DNA of 64,000 nt, taken from positions 58,676 to 122,675 of the forward strand of contig JAVXCQ010000002.1 in assembly GCA_036659415.1 (NCBI GenBank). The letters are read 5' to 3'. This DNA comes from JAVXCQ01 sp036659415 (GTDB taxonomy: Bacteria > Bacillota > Negativicutes > Acidaminococcales > Acidaminococcaceae). Of this stretch, positions 25,563-33,511 are shown piece by piece (position 1 is the stretch's first letter; each line of letters begins with the position of its first letter). The translations under genes were made by a program, and so were the position numbers. The notes under the pieces were generated by a model, which worked only from the letters and a program-made list of their open reading frames with translations, made no database searches and had not been told where the DNA came from.

Positions 25563-25907
25563 TTAGAAGCACTCTTTGCGAACATTCATTACTTCGATAC
25601 GAGCGTTGCTAGTCCAACCAGTGGACGAAACACGACGAATACAAGCAATTTGGTCGCTAGAGCAACCACAAGCAGCTACTGCAGCAGCGATAACAGCAAT
25701 AATTTCTGCGTCATTAGCTCGAGCTACAGGAGCAGCAGCAGCCGGAGCTGCTACAGGAGCAGCTACCGTACTAGCTGTTTTTTTTTGCGTCGGGTCGATT
25801 TTTTCAATAATTACGATCAATACGCCCAAAGCAGCCAATACACCGAAAACGATGGTCATGTTGATTAAAGCGATTAACCAAGGATTAGTTGTTACAGGTC
25901 CTCCCAT
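25563..25907 (-). CDS. mmdD: Methylmalonyl-CoA decarboxylase delta subunit (OadG-like)
   Basis: The small subunit that ties the soluble alpha subunit to the membrane beta subunit. It has 114 residues with one membrane helix (about residues 9-32, NPWLIALINMTIVFGVLAAL) and an Ala/Pro linker (about residues 42-62). A C-terminal domain holds four cysteines (AACGCSSDQIACI and KECF). The order mmdA-mmdD-mmdC-mmdB supports the call. In oxaloacetate decarboxylase the equivalent subunit binds a metal; whether these cysteines do so is not shown. Confidence 0.92.
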   Translation of the reverse strand: MGGPVTTNPWLIALINMTIVFGVLAALGVLIVIIEKIDPTQKKTASTVAAPVAAPAAAAPVARANDAEIIAVIAAAVAACGCSSDQIACIRRVSSTGWTSNARIEVMNVRKECF

Positions 25908-25964
25908 TTAATTCACCTCTTGTTCTAAAATTTTTATTATGAACTTTATGCAGCTATCTTGGGA

Positions 25965-27491
25965 TTAAAGCGGAATGTTGCCATGGCGTTTAGCTGGGCG
26001 ACTTTCGCGTTTAGATTCCAACATTTGCAATGCATTGATGATGGTAGGACGAGAATTCTTTGGTTCAATAACGATATCAACCATACCACGAATAGCAGCT
26101 TGATAAGGTGTAGCAAAGTTCTCAATGTATTCAGCAGTCTTAGTTGCAACATCAGGATCCTTACGGAAAATAATGTTAGCAGCGCCTGCAGGTCCCATAA
26201 CAGCGATTTCAGCTGTAGGCCAAGCAATAACTTGGTCTGCACCAAGATCTTGAGAGCACATTGCAAGGTAAGATCCGCCGTAAGCTTTGCGTGTAACCAA
26301 AGTGATTTTAGGTACAGTAGCTTCAGAGTAAGCATAAAGCATTTTAGCACCATGACGGATGATACCGCCGTACTCTTGGTTACAACCAGGCAAGAAGCCA
26401 GGTACGTCTACGAGGTTCAAAAGAGGAATATTGAAAGCGTCGCAGAAACGGATGAAACGAGCAGCTTTGTCGGATGCATTGATGTCAAGGCAACCAGCCA
26501 TAACTTTTGGTTGGTTAGCAATGATACCGATGGTTTGACCATCCATACGAGCAAAGCAAGTGATGATATTAGTAGCCCAATATTTTTGGGATTCGTAATA
26601 TTCGCCATTGTCGACTACGCTAGCAATAACGTCAAGCATATCATATGCTTGGTTAGAGTTATCAGGAAGCAAAGTGTTCAAAGCATCATCAGTTCTCATC
26701 GGGTCATCACCAGTTTCAACGATTGGAGCAGCTTCCATGTTATTGGAAGGCAAGAAACCTAACAAATAACGGATTTGTTGTAAGCAGTCTTCATCGTTTT
26801 CAGCAGCGAAATGAGCAACACCGGAAGTAGCGTTATGAGTCATAGCGCCGCCTAGTGCTTCTTGAGTTACTTCTTCACCAGTTACAGATTTAACAACAGC
26901 TGGTCCAGTAATGAACATTTTAGAAGTGTTCTTTACCATGTAGATGAAGTCAGTCAAAGCTGGGGAATAAACAGCACCGCCTGCGGAAGGTCCCATGATT
27001 GCAGAAATCTGTGGAACTACGCCGGAAGCAATAGTGTTTTCGAAGAAGATTTTGCCGTAACCAGCAAGAGCGTCAATAGCTTCTTGGATACGAGCACCGC
27101 CGGAATCGTTCATGCCAACAAGTGGAGCACCCATTTTGAGTGACAAACGTTGTACTTTTACGATTTTAGCAGCATGCATTTCGCCAAGGGAACCACCTTC
27201 AACGGTGAAATCTTGTGCGAATACATAAACCAAACGGCCATCAACAGTACCATAACCGGTTGTTACACCTTCACCAGGAAGAGTTTTTTTCTCTTGGCCA
27301 AAGTTTGTGCAACGATGTTGCACGAAGCGATCCAACTCAACGAAACTACCTTCGTCAAGAAGAGCAGCGATTCTTTCGCGAGCTGTCATTTTACCGCCGG
27401 CATGTTGTTTTTCAACTTTTGCTGGGCCGCCAGCTGCGATGATCACTTCAGATTTTTTGAGCATTTTCTCAATTTTTTCTTGAGTAGACAA
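25965..27491 (-). CDS. mmdA: Methylmalonyl-CoA decarboxylase alpha subunit (carboxyltransferase)
   Basis: Transfers the carboxyl group of (S)-methylmalonyl-CoA to the biotin of MmdC, giving propionyl-CoA. The 508-residue crotonase-fold protein has the two acyl-CoA carboxyltransferase halves. Visible signatures are MNDSGGARIQEAIDAL, GPSAGGAVYSPALTDF and VPGFLPGCNQEYGGIIRHGA. The start is a TTG with GGAGG upstream and no in-frame ATG nearby. The related propionyl-CoA carboxylase beta subunit looks similar, but the delta, biotin-carrier and membrane subunits next door decide for the Na+-pumping decarboxylase. Confidence 0.95.
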   Translation of the reverse strand: MSTQEKIEKMLKKSEVIIAAGGPAKVEKQHAGGKMTARERIAALLDEGSFVELDRFVQHRCTNFGQEKKTLPGEGVTTGYGTVDGRLVYVFAQDFTVEGGSLGEMHAAKIVKVQRLSLKMGAPLVGMNDSGGARIQEAIDALAGYGKIFFENTIASGVVPQISAIMGPSAGGAVYSPALTDFIYMVKNTSKMFITGPAVVKSVTGEEVTQEALGGAMTHNATSGVAHFAAENDEDCLQQIRYLLGFLPSNNMEAAPIVETGDDPMRTDDALNTLLPDNSNQAYDMLDVIASVVDNGEYYESQKYWATNIITCFARMDGQTIGIIANQPKVMAGCLDINASDKAARFIRFCDAFNIPLLNLVDVPGFLPGCNQEYGGIIRHGAKMLYAYSEATVPKITLVTRKAYGGSYLAMCSQDLGADQVIAWPTAEIAVMGPAGAANIIFRKDPDVATKTAEYIENFATPYQAAIRGMVDIVIEPKNSRPTIINALQMLESKRESRPAKRHGNIPL

Positions 27492-27606
27492 ATTCTTACA
27501 CCTCCATCATAATTGGGGAGAACTAATTTATTTACACCACGTATGGGTGTAGACAGTTTTTAGGTCTCACTTTGAGACAATTGGCAACTACGACCTACTC
27601 GACAAA

Positions 27607-28014
27607 TTATTTGTGAGCGGCACAAAGTTCTAGTAAAATGCCAACGGATCTAGGATGTACGAAAGCGATATCCATACCACCAGCGCCACCACGAGGAGCT
27701 TTATCAATCATTTGGCCGCCTTTAGCAATAACACCGTCAATAGCAGCTTGAACATCATCAACACGTAGTGCTAAATGTTGAATGCCTTGGCCATTTTTTT
27801 CGATGTATTTAGCGATAGGGCTTTCAGGAGAAGTTGCAACTAGCAACTCTAACAAGGTTTCGCCACAAGGAATGAAAACAGTTTTTACTTTTTGTTCTTC
27901 AACTGTTTCTTCACCAGTGCAAGTAAGTCCTAGGATTTCGGTGTAGAATTTTTTGGAAACATCCAAATCTTTGCAGGCAATGCCTACGTGGTCAACACAA
28001 ATACATTTAAACAT
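27607..28014 (-). CDS. mce: Methylmalonyl-CoA epimerase
   Basis: Interconverts (R)- and (S)-methylmalonyl-CoA, linking the mutase product to the decarboxylase. A 135-residue vicinal-oxygen-chelate protein with paired beta-alpha-beta units. The first metal histidine is in VDHVGIACKDLD; others lie in IQHLALRVDD, and the acidic ligand is near ILLELCAAHK. It lies between meaB and mmdA, the expected place in the pathway. GGAGGAG precedes the ATG. Confidence 0.94.
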   Translation of the reverse strand: MFKCICVDHVGIACKDLDVSKKFYTEILGLTCTGEETVEEQKVKTVFIPCGETLLELLVATSPESPIAKYIEKNGQGIQHLALRVDDVQAAIDGVIAKGGQMIDKAPRGGAGGMDIAFVHPRSVGILLELCAAHK

Positions 28015-28048
28015 GTAAATCTCCTCCTTAAAACTTTTATATAATGTT

Positions 28049-28987
28049 TTATTTTAAAACACTACTAACAATATTAGCTACAACTGAATATGGCTCGATT
28101 TCACGAGTTTTCAATTTAGCAATGGTGTCGGCAAAACTTTCAGTAGCAATGACTTTAGAATCAATGTAACGGTTAACTTTATCGTTAATCATTGCGGTCA
28201 ATTCAGTCTTAATACGTGCTGCACGAATAGTTTCGATTTCGCCGGTAGCAAACAAATGTGCCTTATGGGCTTCAATGGAATCTACAACGGCTTGTATACC
28301 TTCGTCTTTGCTGGCTACAGTACGGTTAATTAGCGGACGCCAAGTAACACTTTCCTGATTTAATTCCAGCATCATTTCGATTTCAATATTCAGCTTATCA
28401 ACGCCTTCACGGTCTGCCTTGTTCAGGGTGAAAATATCACCAATTTCAAGAATACCAGCTTTGATCGCCTGAATATCATCACCAAGACCAGGAACAACTA
28501 CAACCATTGTCGTATCAGCTGTTTTTACAATATCTACTTCGGATTGTCCTACGCCAACTGTTTCTACAATAATAATATCAATGCCGTAAGCATCCATTAA
28601 TTTTACTGCATCGCCTGATTTTTGAGACAGGCCGCCCAAACTGCCACGAGTAGCCATACTACGAACAAATATTCCTTCGTCAGCAATAAGGTCCATCATT
28701 CTGATACGGTCGCCAAGAATAGCGCCACCGGAATAAGGGCTGGTTGGGTCAATTGCAACAATACCAACTGTTTTGCCACGTTTACGGTATTCTTTGGCCA
28801 ATTTATCTGTTAATGTACTTTTACCAGCACCAGGAGGTCCAGTAATACCAATGACGTAAGCATTGCCTGTATGAGGATAGATTTCTGTCATGATTTCAAT
28901 GGCATTATCATATTCATTTTCTACAGCAGTAATTGCTTTAGATAACGCTAAACGAGAATGATTTAATACGCCTTCAACAATATTCAA
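28049..28987 (-). CDS. meaB: MeaB-type GTPase chaperone of methylmalonyl-CoA mutase
   Basis: A SIMIBI-class GTPase that protects and reloads the B12 cofactor of the mutase. The P-loop is GPPGAGKSTLTDKLA (near residue 54), followed by VAIDPTSPYSGGAILGDRIR and IIVETVGVGQSEVD, all typical of MeaB/ArgK. I favour a TTG start at 28985-28987 with AAGGCGG at 8 bases, giving 312 residues beginning with the usual NIVEGVLN; a GTG three codons earlier abuts the site. The older name (LAO/AO transport kinase) is misleading here, since the mutase genes are directly upstream. Confidence 0.93.
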   Translation of the reverse strand: MNIVEGVLNHSRLALSKAITAVENEYDNAIEIMTEIYPHTGNAYVIGITGPPGAGKSTLTDKLAKEYRKRGKTVGIVAIDPTSPYSGGAILGDRIRMMDLIADEGIFVRSMATRGSLGGLSQKSGDAVKLMDAYGIDIIIVETVGVGQSEVDIVKTADTTMVVVVPGLGDDIQAIKAGILEIGDIFTLNKADREGVDKLNIEIEMMLELNQESVTWRPLINRTVASKDEGIQAVVDSIEAHKAHLFATGEIETIRAARIKTELTAMINDKVNRYIDSKVIATESFADTIAKLKTREIEPYSVVANIVSSVLK

Positions 28988-29028
28988 TGAATACACCGCC
29001 TTGTTGAGGTACTTAAGAAAAATTAAGG

Positions 29029-29057
29029 TTGATAGCCAGGACTAGCCTGGCTATCAA
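29029..29057 (-). terminator. Hairpin between the mutase small subunit and meaB
   Basis: A perfect 12-base-pair stem with a 5-base loop is followed on the minus strand by CCTTAATTTTT. It lies inside the run of pathway genes and may lower expression of meaB relative to the mutase. Confidence 0.65.
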
Positions 29058-29074
29058 GCATTTTAATTAGCCTC

Positions 29075-29467
29075 TTATTTTGCGTTAGCTCTGATGAACT
29101 CAACGATAGCTGTAGTAGGAGTTCCTGGAGTAAATACTTCAGCAATACCTGCAGCTTTAAGACCTGGGATATCGGATTCAGGAATTACGCCACCGCCAAT
29201 AGTCAGTACGTTTGTCATTCCTTTTTCTTTCATTAATTCAACAACCTTAGGGAACAATGTGTTGTGAGCGCCGGAAAGCAAGCTCAATGCAACAACATTA
29301 ACGTCCTCTTGAAGCGCTGCTTCAGCAATTTGTTCTGGAGTCAAGCGAATACCGGTATAAATTACTTCAAAGCCTGCGTCGCGCAATGCACGAGCAACTA
29401 CTTTAGCACCACGGTCATGACCATCAAGACCTGGTTTTGCTACTAAAACTCTAACACGATTATCCAT
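29075..29467 (-). CDS. Methylmalonyl-CoA mutase, cobalamin-binding small subunit
   Basis: The B12-binding domain as a separate 130-residue protein. It contains the base-off cobalamin motif with the ligand histidine in GLDGHDRGAKVVARALRD (near residue 17), the ALSLLSGAH stretch and the GGGVIP loop. In many bacteria this domain is the C-terminus of the large mutase chain. Here mutase function is split over two genes 27 bases apart, as in archaea and some Firmicutes. Confidence 0.95.
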   Translation of the reverse strand: MDNRVRVLVAKPGLDGHDRGAKVVARALRDAGFEVIYTGIRLTPEQIAEAALQEDVNVVALSLLSGAHNTLFPKVVELMKEKGMTNVLTIGGGVIPESDIPGLKAAGIAEVFTPGTPTTAIVEFIRANAK

Positions 29468-29494
29468 TAATTTTCCCTCCTATGTCCTTTTTGC

Positions 29495-31141
29495 TTATAG
29501 AGCTATGTGAGATTTGAATTCGCCGAATACTTCTCTCATCACGCCACAGATTTCGCCTTCAGTTGCATATGCTTTAACAGCTGCAAGAATCAAAGGCATT
29601 AAGTTAACTTGATCGTCAGCGCAAGCAACTTTGAGTTCAGCAAGTTTCGTTGCTACATCAGCGTTGTCACGACGAGCTTTTAATGCTTCGATCTTTTTGC
29701 GTTGAAGTTCGCCAACAGAACCGTCTACACGAAGCAAGTTGGTTGGAGCTTCTTCATCTTGTTGGAATTTGTTAACGCCAACGATGATTTTGTTGCCAGC
29801 TTCAATATCCATTTGCCATTTGTAAGCAGAATCTTGGATTTCTTTTTGAATGTAGCCCTTAGCAATTGCTTCAGGAGCGCCACCAATTTCATCAATTTTC
29901 TTAATGTAGTCCCAAGCTTCAGCTTCGATTTTGTTAGTCAATGCTTCTACATAGTAGGAACCGCCCAATGGGTCAACCGTATCTGCTAGACCGGATTCAT
30001 AAGCAACGATTTGTTGAGTACGAAGTGCAATTGTTACAGACTCAGTAGTAGGCAAAGCCAAGGCTTCGTCTTTGGAGTTAGTGTGTAGGGATTGAGTACC
30101 ACCCATAACAGCAGCAGCAGTTTGTAGAGCAACACGAACGATGTTATTGCTACATTGTTGTGCAGTCAACATGGAACCAGCTGTTTGAGTATGTACACGA
30201 AGCATCATGGATTTAGCTTTTTTAGCGCCAAATCTTTCTTTCATAACTTTAGCCCATACGCGACGGGAAGCACGGAATTTCGCAACTTCTTCGAGTACGT
30301 TGTTATGAGCATTCCAGAAGAAAGACAAACGACCAGCGAAAGCATCTACGTCCATGCCAGCTTTGATAGCTGCTTCAACGTATGCGATACCATCAGCAAT
30401 GGTGAATGCGATTTCTTGAGATGCAGTAGAACCTGCTTCACGGATATGGTAACCGGAAATGGAGATTGTATTCCACAATGGAACGTTTTTAGCGCAATAT
30501 TCGAAAATATTGGTGATCAAACGCATGGATGGTTTTGGAGGGAAAATATAAGTACCACGAGCAGCATACTCTTTAAGAATATCGTTCTGAATGGTACCAC
30601 GAAGTTTTTCAGCAGAAGTGCCTTGTTTCTCAGCAACAGCGATGTACATGCAAAGCAATACAGAAGCTGGAGCGTTGATAGTCATGGAAGTAGAAACTTT
30701 ATCCAATTGAATTTGGTCAAAAAGGATTTCCATATCAGCAAGAGAGTCAATAGCTACGCCAACTTTACCAACTTCACCTTCAGCCATAACATCGGTAGAA
30801 TCATAACCGATTTGGGTTGGAAGGTCAAATGCGCAAGAAAGGCCGCTACCACCATTTGCTAACAAGTAACGATAACGTTTGTTGGATTCTTCAGCAGTGG
30901 AGAAACCAGCATACATACGCATAGTCCAGAAACGACCACGGTACATAGTAGGTTGTACGCCACGAGTGTAAGGATATTCACCCGGGAATCCAAGGTCTTT
31001 TTCATAATCGAACCCTTCTACATCAAGAGGGGTGTAGAGTCTTTTAGACTCAAGGTTGCCGCGCTCTGGGTTTTTTTCTAATTTCGCTTCAACACCTGCG
31101 GTGTAAGCTTCAAACCCGGCTTTTAGTGTTTCATTTGCCAT
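29495..31141 (-). CDS. Methylmalonyl-CoA mutase, catalytic large subunit
   Basis: Rearranges succinyl-CoA to (R)-methylmalonyl-CoA by a radical route using adenosylcobalamin on the small subunit. The 548-residue TIM-barrel chain has RGVQPTMYRGRFWTMRMYAG, GGSGLSCAFDLPTQIGYDS, and SISGYHIREAGSTASQEIAF, all strongly conserved. It ends without the B12 domain, which is encoded next. The ATG at 31139-31141 has AAGGAGG; the longer open frame reaches into the leader and is not conserved. Methylmalonyl- and isobutyryl-CoA mutases resemble each other; the pathway context decides. Confidence 0.95.
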   Translation of the reverse strand: MANETLKAGFEAYTAGVEAKLEKNPERGNLESKRLYTPLDVEGFDYEKDLGFPGEYPYTRGVQPTMYRGRFWTMRMYAGFSTAEESNKRYRYLLANGGSGLSCAFDLPTQIGYDSTDVMAEGEVGKVGVAIDSLADMEILFDQIQLDKVSTSMTINAPASVLLCMYIAVAEKQGTSAEKLRGTIQNDILKEYAARGTYIFPPKPSMRLITNIFEYCAKNVPLWNTISISGYHIREAGSTASQEIAFTIADGIAYVEAAIKAGMDVDAFAGRLSFFWNAHNNVLEEVAKFRASRRVWAKVMKERFGAKKAKSMMLRVHTQTAGSMLTAQQCSNNIVRVALQTAAAVMGGTQSLHTNSKDEALALPTTESVTIALRTQQIVAYESGLADTVDPLGGSYYVEALTNKIEAEAWDYIKKIDEIGGAPEAIAKGYIQKEIQDSAYKWQMDIEAGNKIIVGVNKFQQDEEAPTNLLRVDGSVGELQRKKIEALKARRDNADVATKLAELKVACADDQVNLMPLILAAVKAYATEGEICGVMREVFGEFKSHIAL

Positions 31142-31171
31142 TCTCAAATCCTCCTTAAAATTTTTACTTTT

Positions 31172-31257
31172 CATACCACAGTTTGGACGAACCACGGTAT
31201 GGAATGAGAGTCCCTTGTCTAATGACAAGGTTTATGAGGCGCTCGAGAGCGTTCTCG
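31172..31257 (-). promoter_or_regulatory. Structured 5' leader of the mutase gene (three hairpins)
   Basis: Three hairpins follow one another. The first pairs 31172-31183 with 31190-31201 (12 pairs, some G-U). The second pairs 31213-31219 with 31224-31230 (7 perfect pairs). The third pairs 31244-31248 with 31253-31257. They lie in the leader of the mutase large-subunit gene, where B12-dependent control would be logical, but I do not see the B12-box of a cobalamin riboswitch. Confidence 0.45.
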
Positions 31258-31300
31258 ATAATATATTTAACAGATAGCTTCTAATGAAGTTATCTTGTAA

Positions 31301-31329
31301 CATGCCGTTCGGACCACCCAAACGGCATG
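31301..31329 (-). terminator. Hairpin after the CoA-transferase gene
   Basis: Arms 31301-31312 and 31318-31329 pair with one mismatch. No T run follows on the minus strand. It lies about 40 bases after the CoA-transferase stop. Confidence 0.55.
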
Positions 31330-31366
31330 CTGTTAAAACTAACTAAGTAATAAGCTAACTAGCTTA

Positions 31367-32890
31367 TTATTTTTCCATAGTGCCGGTCTTAACGAAACGG
31401 TCATGGAAGGAAAGTGCTTCGGAAAGGATATGTGGAGTTTGGCTATTGCCACATTCTTTGCAAGCTCTTTCAAAATAATCAAGAAGTATCGGTTGGTATT
31501 TAGGATTAGCAATCTTGTCAATGATAACAAGTGCTCTTTCTTTAGGAGATAGGCCACGTAGGTCAGCTACGCCACGTTCGGAAACGATAACGTCAACATC
31601 ATGCTCTGTATGGTCAACATGGGAGCAGAAAGGAACAACGGAGGAAATAGCTCCACCTTTTGCTAGGGAAGTTGTGAAGAATACAGTCAAGAAACCATTA
31701 CGTGCATAGTCGCCGGAACCGCCAATACCATTCATAATCTTAGTACCACAGATATGAGTGGAGTTAACGTTACCATAGATGTCAACTTCGATAGCCGTAT
31801 TCATAGCAATTACGCCAAGACGACGAGCTATTTCAGGGCTATTAGCGATTTCTTGTGGACGCAAAACAATATATTTTTTGTAGAATTCTACTTTTTCATA
31901 GAATTTTTTCAAGCAGTCAGGAGATGGGCTCAAAGCGGTACCAGAGCAAACGCGAAGTTTACCGGCATCAATCAAGTCGAACATACCATCTTGGATAACT
32001 TCGGTGAAAACAGTCAAGTCTTCAAACTCGGAGTTAACAAGACCATTAATTACTGCGTTAGCCACAGAACCTACACCGGATTGCAATGGTAGTAAGTTGT
32101 TAGGTAAACGACCTGCTTTAACTTCTTCTTTGAAGAAAGCAACCAAGTTTTTGCCCATTTGAGCAGCGTCTTCATCAATTGCGCCCAAAGGACGAACTTT
32201 ATCGGTAATATCGCAAGGAACGATTGCAGCAACTTTGCTTAATTCGCAAGGAATGTACAAAGTACCGATACGGTCTTCCGGTCTTTCCAAAGGAATAGCT
32301 TTACGAGTTGGTGGATCTAGAGGAACATAAGAGTCATGCATGCCTTCCAGTGCAACTGGTTGGGTAACATTGACTTCAATGATAACTTGTTTAGCACTTT
32401 GTACATAAGAAGAGCTGTTGCCCATGGAAGTAGTCGGTACAATACCGATTTTGCCGCCGCCAAGGTCTTTAATGATACAAGCTTCGATGATAGCGATATC
32501 AACGTCGTTGTTACCATAGAAGAAACCGTAACGTGCCATTTGAGCTACATGGCTCAAATGTAGGTCAGTATATTTAATGCTACCATTGTTGATGGCTTTG
32601 CGTAGGTCATTGTTTGTTTGATATGGTAAACGTCTGCCAATAACGCCAGCTTGAGACAAAGCGCCATCAATTTCAGGTCCTACAGAAGCACCTGTCCAGA
32701 GATTAATTTTGAGAGGGTTGGTTTTAGCAATTTCCGCTAAAGCAAGTGGAACTGCCTTTGGGTAACCGGATGGTGTGAACCCACTTACGCCAATATTCAT
32801 TCCGTCTTTGATGAGTGCGGCTGCTGCTTCAGCAGTGGTAACTTTGGCCATAGCTGCTTCGCAATGCACGCGGTCTTTAATGTCGATCAT
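31367..32890 (-). CDS. Propionyl-CoA:succinate CoA-transferase (acetyl-CoA hydrolase/transferase family)
   Basis: Moves CoA from propionyl-CoA to succinate, activating the substrate and releasing propionate without ATP cost. The 507-residue protein belongs to the Cat1/ScpC type: GVSGFTPSGYPKAVPLAL near the start, the probable catalytic glutamate in VFTEVIQDGM, and GIGGSGDYARNGFL near residue 393. The position just upstream of the mutase genes points to succinate and propionyl-CoA as substrates, but acetyl-CoA or butyryl-CoA specificity cannot be excluded from sequence. AAGGAGG precedes the ATG at 32890. Confidence 0.92.
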   Translation of the reverse strand: MIDIKDRVHCEAAMAKVTTAEAAAALIKDGMNIGVSGFTPSGYPKAVPLALAEIAKTNPLKINLWTGASVGPEIDGALSQAGVIGRRLPYQTNNDLRKAINNGSIKYTDLHLSHVAQMARYGFFYGNNDVDIAIIEACIIKDLGGGKIGIVPTTSMGNSSSYVQSAKQVIIEVNVTQPVALEGMHDSYVPLDPPTRKAIPLERPEDRIGTLYIPCELSKVAAIVPCDITDKVRPLGAIDEDAAQMGKNLVAFFKEEVKAGRLPNNLLPLQSGVGSVANAVINGLVNSEFEDLTVFTEVIQDGMFDLIDAGKLRVCSGTALSPSPDCLKKFYEKVEFYKKYIVLRPQEIANSPEIARRLGVIAMNTAIEVDIYGNVNSTHICGTKIMNGIGGSGDYARNGFLTVFFTTSLAKGGAISSVVPFCSHVDHTEHDVDVIVSERGVADLRGLSPKERALVIIDKIANPKYQPILLDYFERACKECGNSQTPHILSEALSFHDRFVKTGTMEK

Positions 32891-33466
32891 GTTTAACTTC
32901 CTCCTTATAATTGTAAATCCTGGCTTTCGCCTACAGAGCTAGGCTCTGCTAGTAAAAAAATCACCTATTTTTAACTAAAAAATTTGGTTAGAACCTCATT
33001 TCTTGGTTAAGAATAAGATTTTACCCATAAAAAATAGACACCCAGAAGTTTTGCTTCATGACAAAACCTTGCTAAGTGCCAGCTTACTTTACCTGGAGCG
33101 GATAGCCTCAGATCGCAAACTGTCGTTAGAGGGTTCAGTTTTCAGTTAGACCTAAATCCTTCTGTCCACAACCTCCCGCAGATTTTTTGTACTACAGGGA
33201 CATACCTTGCAGTCCTATTTGCTCTATTACTATATACTTCGACATCCAGTTCCAAAATCCTGCACAAAAAAATAATTTGTGATTTTTTTTCGAACTTTCC
33301 AGTTATGATTATGGAATTATGAACCTCATTGTTCATAACTCGGCAATTACTATGTTTACTTGCGTGCCACTGTTTTCCGCAACCGTAAATAATTCCTCTA
33401 GTTGAGTACAGGTTAAATGATATCAGTTAAAGTGTAAACTTGCAAGCTTTTTCTTTACACTTTACA
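32891..33466 (-). other. Long untranslated region upstream of the CoA-transferase, possibly a structured RNA
   Basis: About 575 bases without a credible gene. Read on the minus strand, a TATAGT (about 33226-33231) follows a TTTTGG by 17 bases. Downstream are several possible hairpins: CCTGTAG with CTGCGGG around 33178-33198, AAACTG with CAGTTT near 33117-33138, and GTTTTG with CAAAAC near 33047-33068. A six-T run follows at about 33031-33036. A perfect hairpin TTATGAAC/GTTCATAA lies at 33317-33338. This could be a long regulated leader or a separate small RNA; I cannot assign a family. Confidence 0.4.
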
Positions 33467-33503
33467 CAAATTCCCCGCGTCCAAAGTGGCTGCGGGGAAT
33501 TTG
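33430..33503 (-). terminator. Terminator after hydA
   Basis: A 12-base-pair stem (33467-33478 with 33492-33503) follows the hydA stop by 8 bases. A second hairpin with 10-base arms (AAAGTGTAAA and TTTACACTTT, 33429-33463) comes directly after it on the minus strand. Confidence 0.75.
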
Positions 33504-33511
33504 TAAATCTA

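Noticed and set aside
25959..26762. 267-codon open frame on the plus strand
   Set aside because: It lies fully antisense to mmdA, has no ribosome site, and its composition (many S, F, C and N) is that of a shadow frame.
30155..30862. 235-codon plus-strand frame
   Set aside because: Antisense to the mutase large subunit, without ribosome site or recognisable domain.
31142..31366. Cobalamin riboswitch upstream of the mutase gene
   Set aside because: Function made it worth looking for, but the conserved B12-box sequence is not present; only generic hairpins are seen.
33142..33336. 64-codon minus-strand frame in the leader of the CoA-transferase
   Set aside because: No ribosome site and unusual composition; it overlaps the candidate structured RNA.
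32891..33511. 6S RNA, tmRNA or SRP RNA in the long gap
   Set aside because: Some size and end-pairing features suggested 6S, but no conserved core of any of these RNAs could be matched by eye, so only a neutral structured-region entry is given.
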